A stretch of DNA of 64,000 bases from Lachnospiraceae bacterium (GTDB taxonomy: Bacteria; Bacillota; Clostridia; Lachnospirales; Lachnospiraceae), in contig JAAWJI010000003.1 of assembly GCA_022796795.1 (NCBI GenBank), positions 91,218 through 155,217 of the forward strand, given 5' to 3'. Below are positions 34,141-41,180 of this stretch, piece by piece. The notes beneath the pieces were generated by a model. That model saw only the letters and a list, made by a program, of their open reading frames with translations. It was not told the origin of the DNA and made no database searches. The stretch's first letter is position 1. Every line of letters begins with the position of its first letter. The translations under genes were made by a program, and so were the position numbers.

Positions 34141-34688
34141 CCGTTATCCGCCGAAGCATCTTTTCTCTCTAAATCCCGCTGCAGCCCCTCCAGATAGGGA
34201 ACCAGAAAGCCGCCGTTGGGATGCAGGAAAAATTCTTCCTCCAGCTCCTCATAGCGGAAGCTTTTGCGGCCGCCCTCCTGGGCACGTTCCCAGAATTTCC
34301 GCATATGGTCATAGGGCAGGTAATAAAACTGATTCCGCTGTGTATAGTAAATCAACAGAAAGGCGCAGCCTCCCTGCCGTTCAAAGTCTCCCATAAACGC
34401 CACCTGATGGGCGTGAATATTCTGCAGGGGAAAGGTATCGGTGGCGCATTCCTTGGCGTCAAAGCAGATGGGAATTCCCTGGACTGCCCCGATATAGTCC
34501 ACGGTACTCTTCTGGTCAAAATAGGCCAGAGTAATATGCCGATGTTCTTTGTCAATCTGCATAGGGGTAATGGGGGTGGGCACCTTCTGGATTAGCGCCA
34601 GCCCATGCTCCCGGTATTTATCGTTGGTCCGGTTGACCAGATCCTCCAGAGTGGATCCCCGAAGGCCTCTTGAGTTCCAGGTAGCCAT
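34137..34688 (-). CDS. recU: Holliday junction resolvase, RecU family
   Basis: This 183-aa enzyme cuts Holliday junctions in recombination and repair. Family features are TWNSRGLRGSTLEDL at the N-terminus and the nuclease core with STVDYIGAVQGIPICFDAKE (Asp, then Glu and Lys of a PD-(D/E)xK site). The ATG at 34688 follows AGAGGAG; the longer in-frame extension of 56 residues is low in similarity and overlaps the upstream gene. It is the last gene before the his promoter. Confidence 0.9.
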   Translation of the reverse strand: MATWNSRGLRGSTLEDLVNRTNDKYREHGLALIQKVPTPITPMQIDKEHRHITLAYFDQKSTVDYIGAVQGIPICFDAKECATDTFPLQNIHAHQVAFMGDFERQGGCAFLLIYYTQRNQFYYLPYDHMRKFWERAQEGGRKSFRYEELEEEFFLHPNGGFLVPYLEGLQRDLERKDASADNG

Positions 34689-34750
34689 GTAGTTCTCCTC
34701 TTTCCTGTCTGCTGTCTTGCTTGTTTGAGAAAAATGTGCCGCCCCATCTT

Positions 34751-35767
34751 CTATTTTTGCGGGCAGGGAGAAGGGCCGCTGCTTTCGCCCTGAATCTGGC
34801 CGAACAGCTCCGGAAGAGGGGCTGTAAACACTCTTTCCGAGATGCCCTCCAGGCATTGACTAAGCATGGGAAGCTCCAGCCTGTAGGCGTGAAGAAGCTG
34901 ATGGGAAAGGCCGTACTGCTTCTGAAAATAGGTGTTAATCTCCCGGTTTCCATATTTAGAATCCCCGATCAGGGGATGTCCTAAGCTTGCCAGATGGGCC
35001 CGGATCTGATGGGAACGGCCTGTAATCAGATTCACCTCCAGGCTGGTAAAGGTCCTCCCCCCTGCCTGAAACTGCCCAAGGGGCATATATTCCGTGCAGA
35101 TGGGAAGAGAATCCCCCTGCTTCTGAGAATAGATTTGTACCTGGTTGGTCCTTTCATCCTTTCTTAGCCACCCCTCCGCCCGGCAGGGCTTTTTTAAGGC
35201 TCCAGCCACAATACAGCGGTAGTATTTATGCAGGCTCCGCTCCTGAAACAGGACATTCAAATCCTGGAGGGCGCACAGGCTCTTTCCCGCCGCAATAAGG
35301 CCGCTGGTATTGCGATCCAGTCGGTTGCAGATGCCCGGGCGGAAGGTCAAAAGCGCTTCCTCTGTCAGCTGTCCGGAATGGATCAAATAGGAAATCAGAT
35401 GCTCCACCAGAGAAATATCGCCTGGTTTTGCCTTCTGGGAAAGCATGCCCGCAGGCTTGTTCAAAAGAAGCACATGGGCGTCCTCGTAGACAATATCCAA
35501 GGGGACAGACGGCACAGGAGGGACGAAAGATCCCTTTTTGCATGCCGCTGTCTGGAAATTGGAAATGGTGTCCTCAGACAAATAGAGCTCCAGGGTATCC
35601 CCCAGGGACAAAAGCTCGTTTCCCTGGGCTCTTTTGCCGTTAAGCTTAATATTCTTTTTTCGGAGCATTTTGTAGAGAAAGCTTTTGGGAGCCTGATCCA
35701 GATATTTTCCCAACAGCTTGTCCAGACGTTGTCCTGCCTCGTTTTTTCCCACCTGCAGTGTGCGCAT
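34751..35767 (-). CDS. RluA family rRNA/tRNA pseudouridine synthase
   Basis: This protein of about 338 aa has an N-terminal S4 RNA-binding domain (QRLDKLLGKYLDQAPKSFL) and a pseudouridine synthase domain whose catalytic Asp lies in CNRLDRNTSGLIAAGK. The C-terminal part has the family's TGRSHQIRAHLASLGHPLIG. RluA/RluC/RluD specificity cannot be assigned. The ATG at 35767 is taken as start; a GTG three codons upstream is also possible. recU follows 62 bases downstream. Confidence 0.93.
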   Translation of the reverse strand: MRTLQVGKNEAGQRLDKLLGKYLDQAPKSFLYKMLRKKNIKLNGKRAQGNELLSLGDTLELYLSEDTISNFQTAACKKGSFVPPVPSVPLDIVYEDAHVLLLNKPAGMLSQKAKPGDISLVEHLISYLIHSGQLTEEALLTFRPGICNRLDRNTSGLIAAGKSLCALQDLNVLFQERSLHKYYRCIVAGALKKPCRAEGWLRKDERTNQVQIYSQKQGDSLPICTEYMPLGQFQAGGRTFTSLEVNLITGRSHQIRAHLASLGHPLIGDSKYGNREINTYFQKQYGLSHQLLHAYRLELPMLSQCLEGISERVFTAPLPELFGQIQGESSGPSPCPQK

Positions 35768-35893
35768 CCTGTCCACAGTCTCCTTTTTAGTATTGTTCTC
35801 TTTTCCAGCTGTTTTCCTGCAAATATTCCACCCTGCTTTTTGCGCCGGGACCCATTCTGTTTTTACAGATTGATCCAGCCAGTGTCAGGATTT

Positions 35894-36493
35894 TCAGATG
35901 GATATGGCCAGCATGAGATGCATGATCAGCTCTTCCCGTGTAAGCTGCGGATAACGTTCATCTGGTGTAAAGGGAATCTCCTCTTTTTCCGTTTTGGCAG
36001 CCAGGGCGTCCGCACGCTCCAGATAATGCTTCAGATCCGTAAAAATTTTCACATTCTGCCGCAGTCCATTATCCTTCAAAATCTTGCGGATATGATTCTC
36101 CGCAGCCTTTGTATCCAAATCTTTCCTGGTGGAATAAGCGGCCAAATTGCTGCCGGAAATAACCATACTGTCTATGGGATAATTTTTCTCATAGGTGGTG
36201 AGCACCAGTTCATATACATGGACCAGAGACTCTACATGGGGATGAATGGTGTTATAGAGAGACGGATCCATGGATTTGCGGGGCAGGAAAATAAGCAGAT
36301 TTACCAGCTCCTTGCAGGCCGGCAGGGAGCCCACCATACCGATGACAGCCAGCAGATTGATTTTTTCATTGGTACTCAGCAGTCCCACGGCCACCAAAGC
36401 CAGGGGCAGGGAAAAGAAAATCAGGGTTTTCACTGCCTGCCTCTTTTTGTGGTTAGCTGTGTAGCCATAGGAACCTTTTGCAATCTTTTTCAT
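35894..36493 (-). CDS. Conserved membrane protein of unknown function
   Basis: This 199-aa protein has a basic N-terminus and two hydrophobic segments (about residues 24-40 and 46-70), followed by a cytosolic-looking domain of about 125 residues rich in charged residues (KAAENHIRKILKDNG, TDLKHYLERADAL). No family with a known function is recognised. The start has GAAAGAGTTGAAGA upstream. It is on its own, 118 bases from the pseudouridine synthase gene. Confidence 0.7.
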   Translation of the reverse strand: MKKIAKGSYGYTANHKKRQAVKTLIFFSLPLALVAVGLLSTNEKINLLAVIGMVGSLPACKELVNLLIFLPRKSMDPSLYNTIHPHVESLVHVYELVLTTYEKNYPIDSMVISGSNLAAYSTRKDLDTKAAENHIRKILKDNGLRQNVKIFTDLKHYLERADALAAKTEKEEIPFTPDERYPQLTREELIMHLMLAISI

Positions 36494-36659
36494 TCTTCAA
36501 CTCTTTCTTTTACCTGTAATCTTTGACGCCGGGAATTATCATAGCATTCTTTTGGAAAAACCTCAACCGAAAATCATTGCTGGAATGCTTTTTTATGGAA
36601 ATTTAAGAAATCCAGTTTTAAAAATCTGTAAGGATTTTTCCAGACTCCCCCGGAGCGCT

Positions 36660-36860
36660 CTATGGATTTTCTCCTGTCTCCAGCTCCAAAGCCTGTCTCA
36701 TAAGCCGGCAGCTCTTACTGTGTATACAATTTCCGTAGTCGCAGTCTGTAGACTGCAGGCGGCGCCCTTCCGGCATTTTCTCATATTCGCAGGTTACAAT
36801 CCGTGTCTGATCATAAGCCCGGCAATAGCCGCTGACCATTTCTTCCCAAATTTCATCCAT
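36660..36860 (-). CDS. Small Cys-rich protein (66 aa)
   Basis: The product has five Cys (13, 24, 40, 45, 51) and a His at 47 in 66 residues, a pattern that could bind zinc or an iron-sulfur cluster: C-x10-C-x15-C-x4-C-x5-C. The ATG at 36860 has AGGAGGTG 10 bases upstream, an excellent site, and the extension further upstream is low-complexity and unlike the rest. I recall similar short proteins in Lachnospiraceae but no function. No partner gene is evident. Confidence 0.7.
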   Translation of the reverse strand: MDEIWEEMVSGYCRAYDQTRIVTCEYEKMPEGRRLQSTDCDYGNCIHSKSCRLMRQALELETGENP

Positions 36861-37195
36861 TCTTTGCGCACCTCCTGGTATGCGTTTTATAAACCGTTCG
36901 TACAACCGGAACTGATTTCTTATATACTGATTTCTTATATATAGTATACACTTGCCTGATAAAATGAGCAAGAATAAGACAGGTTACAATTCACACCCAG
37001 GCCAGTTTTGGAAAAGTTTTTATTTGATAAGGGTGCGAATTGTAACAGGGACTTCCCATTTAAAGTCGCCTTCGGCGAGGAGCAGTCCCTTCGGCCACTT
37101 AACTGTATTGGCTCCACGCCAATCAGCGGAGTGATTGGCGTGGGTGTGAAAAGTAACTAAGACAGATACAAAACCACTCAAACATTTGATTTACT
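36861..37195. other. Structured intergenic region with three consecutive inverted repeats
   Basis: No gene is seen. Repeat 1 pairs TTACAATTCACACCC (36984-36998) with GGGTGCGAATTGTAA (37031-37045), 14 of 15 bases. Repeat 2 pairs AGGGACT (37047-37053) with AGTCCCT (37084-37090) and encloses TCGCC/GGCGA (37066-37078). Repeat 3 pairs CCACGCCAATCA (37114-37125) with TGATTGGCGTGG (37132-37143), 12 perfect pairs around six bases. None is followed by a T-run. It could be a structured RNA or a small mobile repeat. Confidence 0.65.
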
Positions 37196-37225
37196 ATTGT
37201 TTTTTTCCTTCCTTTTTAATATACT
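37196..37225 (+). promoter_or_regulatory. Promoter of the lipoprotein gene
   Basis: TTGTTT (37196-37201) and TATACT (37220-37225) are 18 bases apart and end 20 bases before the start codon; the ribosome binding site AAAGGAGGA lies between. Confidence 0.6.
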
Positions 37226-37245
37226 CTTAGAAAAGGAGGATCATT

Positions 37246-37890
37246 ATGAAAAGAATACATGGAATGAAAAGTCTGTTTGCCGTGGGAATGTTGACTGCCC
37301 TGCTTCTTTCCGGTTGCGGACAAAAAGCTGGCACAGATGCCCAGACAGAGGATTTGAAGGAACAGATCGCTAGTCTGGAGCAACAGATCAGCCAGCTGGA
37401 ACAGCAGGCTCAGGAGAATCAGACCAGCCAGGAGGCGCCTCCTGCGGAAGCTGCGCCGGCAGAGCCTGCCCCAGCCGCATCCCCAGAGACCCCTGCCCCG
37501 GCAAGTCCTGCTCCGGAACAGGAGAATCCAGCCCCTGCAGAAGCTGGAAATGCAGAGAAGCAGGCAGAAGCCGCCCCATTAGAACCGAAGACGACGGATT
37601 CCCTGGAGACTTTGGAGGCCCTGGTGGCTGCCTTTGAGGAGAAAGTCAGCTCTTCCTCAGCAAAGGGAAGCGATTCTGAGAATATGGAGCAGTTTTTCAG
37701 CCTTAAGCAGGAGGAGAAACAGATCGACGATAAGCTTGATCTTCATGAGGATGAGCTGGAATACCTTTACCGGAAGCAGTCTCTGAGCCGAGAGGAATAC
37801 AAGCGGATGGAGCGGGATCTGGAATATCTGGAGGACCGTCTGGACGACGCGGAGGATTACCTAGAACTGATTTTCGGCATTGACGACTGA
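37246..37890 (+). CDS. Predicted lipoprotein with Pro/Ala-rich linker and coiled coils
   Basis: This 214-aa secreted protein has a signal peptide and a lipobox LLSGC, so Cys25 or a close neighbour is the lipidated residue. It then has a short coiled coil (LKEQIASLEQQISQLEQQ) and a 60-residue linker of Pro, Ala and Glu of the kind that crosses the cell wall. A highly charged helical C-terminal domain follows (YLYRKQSLSREEYKRMER, DLEYLEDRLDDAEDYLEL). No enzyme family is recognised; a structural or scaffold role is plausible. It is monocistronic, with its own promoter and a bidirectional terminator. Confidence 0.8.
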   Translation: MKRIHGMKSLFAVGMLTALLLSGCGQKAGTDAQTEDLKEQIASLEQQISQLEQQAQENQTSQEAPPAEAAPAEPAPAASPETPAPASPAPEQENPAPAEAGNAEKQAEAAPLEPKTTDSLETLEALVAAFEEKVSSSSAKGSDSENMEQFFSLKQEEKQIDDKLDLHEDELEYLYRKQSLSREEYKRMERDLEYLEDRLDDAEDYLELIFGIDD

Positions 37891-37899
37891 CAAAAAGAC

Positions 37900-37934
37900 C
37901 GCCCTGACGCTGCATGCGCCAGGGCGAATGTTTT
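37900..37934. terminator. Bidirectional rho-independent terminator
   Basis: CGCCCTG (37900-37906) pairs with CAGGGCG (37920-37926), with CGC/GCG pairing inside. TTTT follows on the plus strand at 37931-37934, and AAAAA (37892-37896) gives a T-run on the minus strand. It serves both the lipoprotein gene and the convergent gene at 37962. Confidence 0.85.
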
Positions 37935-37961
37935 ATGTGGAATCAGGCTGATTCATATTTT

Positions 37962-38624
37962 TCAGGAGGCAAGGGTAGTGACCAACATCTGGAACCGCTG
38001 GCTTTTCTCCCGAATATCCTTTTTACTCACCCCGTAGTACAGATACAAATCCCGGACAATCCGTTCCGCCTGCCTTCGGTTTTCCCTTCCCACCGAATAA
38101 TCCACGCCAAAAAATTCATAGGTTAACTCTCCGGCAATCCAGATGGTGCCGTTTTTTCCCAGATGGATCAGATATAGCTTAAAATCCAAGGGAAAAATAC
38201 TGTGGGGAATCCGGGCGGCCCGTTTATGATATTCTTCACACCGCTTTAAAAATTCCTGTATGGCCTCTTCATCCTCAAAGCTTTCGGGGACAAAATCCCG
38301 AAGGGAGGGGCCCAGAAGCTCCGGCCGGTACTGCTCTAACAGAGCCTCCCGACAGTTGGAAAAGGCCTCCTTATATTTCCAGCTTTCTGTGGAACAGGCC
38401 TTTGCCCCATATTTGCGCCTGGCATAGAGAAGCACTTCATCCAGAGTGTGGGTGGAGGATTTGATTCCTGCCATGATCCGCTCCCGCCGCTTCCGGTAAA
38501 GATACTGGCGAATGCGATCCCGAAGAGACTGGTGAGCCCGGCCTCGCTTTCCGGCAAGAAAAATGCTGGTGGGACCGTCCGCACCTCCGATAATTTCCAC
38601 ATGATCTTCTTTCATATTTTTCAT
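37962..38624 (-). CDS. Soluble protein with an N-terminal GGADGPT motif
   Basis: This 220-aa protein begins with VEIIGGADGPTSIFLAGK, a motif well known from the membrane beta subunit of sodium-pumping decarboxylases (OadB/GcdB). The rest is hydrophilic, with basic and aromatic residues, and no membrane segment, so it is not such a subunit. The body (residues 40-220) has no family that I recognise; one region reads FPLDFKLYLIHLGKNGTIWI. The motif occurs at the N-terminus of various unrelated small proteins in Lachnospiraceae and automatic annotation may mislabel them. The start follows GAGAGGAAAA. Confidence 0.75.
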   Translation of the reverse strand: MKNMKEDHVEIIGGADGPTSIFLAGKRGRAHQSLRDRIRQYLYRKRRERIMAGIKSSTHTLDEVLLYARRKYGAKACSTESWKYKEAFSNCREALLEQYRPELLGPSLRDFVPESFEDEEAIQEFLKRCEEYHKRAARIPHSIFPLDFKLYLIHLGKNGTIWIAGELTYEFFGVDYSVGRENRRQAERIVRDLYLYYGVSKKDIREKSQRFQMLVTTLAS

Positions 38625-38666
38625 TTTTTCCTCTCAACTTTTTTGAACAAACCGTTATCATTCGTT

Positions 38667-39446
38667 TCATACCCCTCTGCAAAAAAGGATCCTGCCCCAA
38701 TATACCAGCTTCATGGGAAGCCCGTAGACAGATAGTTGTTTCCCGGACTCTGCGTCAAACAAAGCCTTTCTCACCACCCGTTTGCAATCGGCCAGAAAGG
38801 GCCGTTTCCAGAAGGGCAGCCGGATCCCTCCATGGGCAAAGAATTCCGTGTCCACGGGCCCCGGACATACGCTGGTAACCGTAATCTTCCTCTCTTTTAA
38901 CTCCCGGGCCAATGCACGGGAAAAGGAAACCACATAGGCCTTCCCGGCGGCATAGACAGCAAAGCGGGCCTGAGGGCAAAAGGCAGAGCCTGAGGCGATC
39001 TGCAAAATCCGGCTACCCCTTGCCAGATAAGGCAGACAGTCCAGCGTTACCTGGGTCAATGCCCTGCAATTCAGATCAATCATGCTCAGCTGATCTTCCA
39101 CGGAAAGCTCCTGGGCTTTTCCGTAAAATCCCACCCCGGCTCCGTTAACCAGCAGGCGGATATGGGGAGCGCAGGCCTTTAGGGATTCCCGAAAGCGGTT
39201 CAGATCTGTTTTCTGAGTCAAATCCAGGGGAAAGCTCCGAAGCTTTGTCTTTCTGATTTCCGGAATTCCCCAGTTTCCCTTGTGTCTGTGGGGACTCCCC
39301 TCCAGTTCCTCACAGAGTTCCCTCAAGGCATCCTCCCGGCGTGCAATAAGCCAGATTTCATCCAGAGACTTGTAGGACTGCCAGATCTGACGCACAAATT
39401 CTCTTCCCATACCGGAGGACGCCCCGGTTACAACCGCAAGATACAT
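38667..39446 (-). CDS. Short-chain dehydrogenase/reductase
   Basis: This 259-aa SDR has the dinucleotide motif VVTGASSGMGREF at the N-terminus, NGAGVGFYG in the middle, a catalytic Ser in QIASGSAFCPQ, and YAAGKAY with the Tyr and Lys. The extra segment near residue 55 (EGSPHRHKGNWGIPEIRK) is longer than usual. The substrate is unknown. The start has AAGGAGG. It sits in the same direction as, but 71 bases from, the nth gene. Confidence 0.9.
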   Translation of the reverse strand: MYLAVVTGASSGMGREFVRQIWQSYKSLDEIWLIARREDALRELCEELEGSPHRHKGNWGIPEIRKTKLRSFPLDLTQKTDLNRFRESLKACAPHIRLLVNGAGVGFYGKAQELSVEDQLSMIDLNCRALTQVTLDCLPYLARGSRILQIASGSAFCPQARFAVYAAGKAYVVSFSRALARELKERKITVTSVCPGPVDTEFFAHGGIRLPFWKRPFLADCKRVVRKALFDAESGKQLSVYGLPMKLVYWGRILFCRGV

Positions 39447-39516
39447 CCCCTGCCTCCTTCCTTTCCCCTTGTTCTAAAACAAATGTCATGCGCTGCTAGT
39501 TGGACGGTTTCTTTTG

Positions 39517-40233
39517 CTATGGTTCCACCCCCTGCTTTTTGCAGATCTCCTTCAGGCAGCACCGGTCACAGTGAGGCTTTGTCCGGGCCGTGCAGATCTC
39601 CCGCCCGTGGTACACCAGACGGTGGCAGAAATCACTTCCCTCCTTTGGAGGAATGATCTTCCACAACGCCATCTCCACCTTCTTAGGCTCTTTGAAGCCA
39701 TCCACCAGCCCCATGCGGTTTACCAGGCGGATACAATGGGTATCCGTGACAATGGCAGGCTTTCCAAACACATCCCCCATAATCAGGTTTGCGCTTTTTC
39801 TTCCTACTCCCGGCAGCTTTAAAAGCTTCTCAAACTGGTCCGGTACCTGGCCCTCATATTCTTCCTGGAGAATTTTCATGCAGGCGCTGATATCCCGGGC
39901 TTTGCTGTGACCCAGTCCGCAGGGCTTTACAATAGCCTCAATATCCTCCACCGGCGCCTGGGCCAAAGACGGGATATCCGGGTATTTAGCATAGAGATCC
40001 TCCACCACCACATTGACCCGTGCGTCCGTACACTGGGCGGCCAGACGCACGGAAACCAATAGCTTCCAGGCCTGATTGTAGTCCAGGGTACAGCCAGCCT
40101 CCGGGTATTCCTTTTTCAACAGGTCGATGATCTGAAGGGCCAGCTCCTGTTTTTGCTTCAGTTTGGCTGCTTCCGCTCTGGAAGAAGCTTTGGGGCTTTT
40201 GCTCTCCGCCTTTTTCGTGTGTTTTTCCGTCAT
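39517..40233 (-). CDS. nth: Endonuclease III
   Basis: This 238-aa DNA glycosylase/AP lyase removes oxidised pyrimidines. The helix-hairpin-helix LPGVGRKSANLIM includes the catalytic Lys, and the conserved Asp is in IVTDTHCIRLVNRMG. The [4Fe-4S] ligands are CTARTKPHCDRCCLKEIC (C-x6-C-x2-C-x5-C). About 25 extra basic N-terminal residues (TKKAESKSPKASSRAEA) precede the usual start of the family and may bind DNA. It lies 11 bases after the DMT transporter gene. Confidence 0.96.
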   Translation of the reverse strand: MTEKHTKKAESKSPKASSRAEAAKLKQKQELALQIIDLLKKEYPEAGCTLDYNQAWKLLVSVRLAAQCTDARVNVVVEDLYAKYPDIPSLAQAPVEDIEAIVKPCGLGHSKARDISACMKILQEEYEGQVPDQFEKLLKLPGVGRKSANLIMGDVFGKPAIVTDTHCIRLVNRMGLVDGFKEPKKVEMALWKIIPPKEGSDFCHRLVYHGREICTARTKPHCDRCCLKEICKKQGVEP

Positions 40234-40244
40234 TTCTTTATCCT

Positions 40245-41180
40245 CTATTCTTTTTGTTTCTTAATCCTTCCCACCGGAATGTTTTTATCCGGCAGCTGTG
40301 CCAGGATAATTGCCGCAAACATCAGGACGCAGCCTATGATCTCCCGGCGGCTTAAGGTCTGATCCAGCAAAAGTATGCCTGCCAGCACAGAGACCACGGA
40401 TTCCAGACTGAGAATCAGGGAGGCCACGGTGGGATTCATGCCTTTTTGCCCCACGATCTGCAGGGTGTATCCCACGCCGCTGGAGAGAAAGCCCGCATAG
40501 AGAACCGGTTTCCAGGCCGCCAGAATCTGGGACAGCTGGGGCCGTTCAAAGAGCACCATGCCAACGGCACAGAGAAGCCCGCAGACAAAGAACTGAATGC
40601 AGGACATGCGGATCCCGTCCACCCGCTGGGTAAAGTGGTCGATTACCAGAATGTGTACGGCAAACAGGAGGGCGCAGATAAAGACCAGAAGGTCTCCCTT
40701 TCCCACGCGCAAGGTCTCGTTGATGCACAGAAAATACAGGCCTGCCAGGGCCAGGATGACGCCGATCCACACCTGGAGCCCGCATTTCCTGCGGAAAAAT
40801 AACCCCAGAATGGGTACAATGATAATGTAAAAGGCGGTGATAAATCCGGCCTTTCCCACGGTAGTGTACTGGATCCCAAACTGCTGAAAGCAGCTGGCAA
40901 AGCCAAGGGCCAGCCCGCAGCAGAGGCCTCCCAGGAAAAGCTCCCGCCCTTGTCCTGGCTTTTGAGGGGCAGAAGCCTTAGGAGAAGACTGCCCGGCCTC
41001 CTTTTTATTCAAAAAGGCAATGCAGGGTATCAGGGCCAGTCCGCCGATTACCGAGCGCACGCAGGTAAAGGTAAAGGGGCCCACATAATCCATGCCTACG
41101 CTCTGGGCCACAAAGGCCACGCCCCAGATCACTGCCGTGAGCAACAGCAGCAGGGAGCTTCGAATCTGTTGGATATTCAT
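40245..41180 (-). CDS. DMT superfamily (EamA) transporter
   Basis: This 311-aa membrane protein has about ten hydrophobic segments arranged as two EamA repeats (AVIWGVAFVAQSVGMDYVGP near the N-terminus; VGYTLQIVGQKGMNPTVASL in the second repeat). Such proteins export metabolites or amino acids; no substrate can be named. The short insert KKEAGQSSPKASAPQKPGQG lies in the first long loop. Its start overlaps the ygiQ-like stop by four bases. Confidence 0.9.
   Translation of the reverse strand: MNIQQIRSSLLLLLTAVIWGVAFVAQSVGMDYVGPFTFTCVRSVIGGLALIPCIAFLNKKEAGQSSPKASAPQKPGQGRELFLGGLCCGLALGFASCFQQFGIQYTTVGKAGFITAFYIIIVPILGLFFRRKCGLQVWIGVILALAGLYFLCINETLRVGKGDLLVFICALLFAVHILVIDHFTQRVDGIRMSCIQFFVCGLLCAVGMVLFERPQLSQILAAWKPVLYAGFLSSGVGYTLQIVGQKGMNPTVASLILSLESVVSVLAGILLLDQTLSRREIIGCVLMFAAIILAQLPDKNIPVGRIKKQKE

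Noticed and set aside
35228..36526. 432-codon plus-strand frame opposite the RluA-type gene and the membrane-protein gene
   Set aside because: It spans two genes and their gap in antisense, with no family resemblance.
36935..37117. 60-codon minus-strand frame in the hairpin-rich intergenic region
   Set aside because: It lies across the inverted repeats, has no ribosome binding site and is low in sequence complexity.
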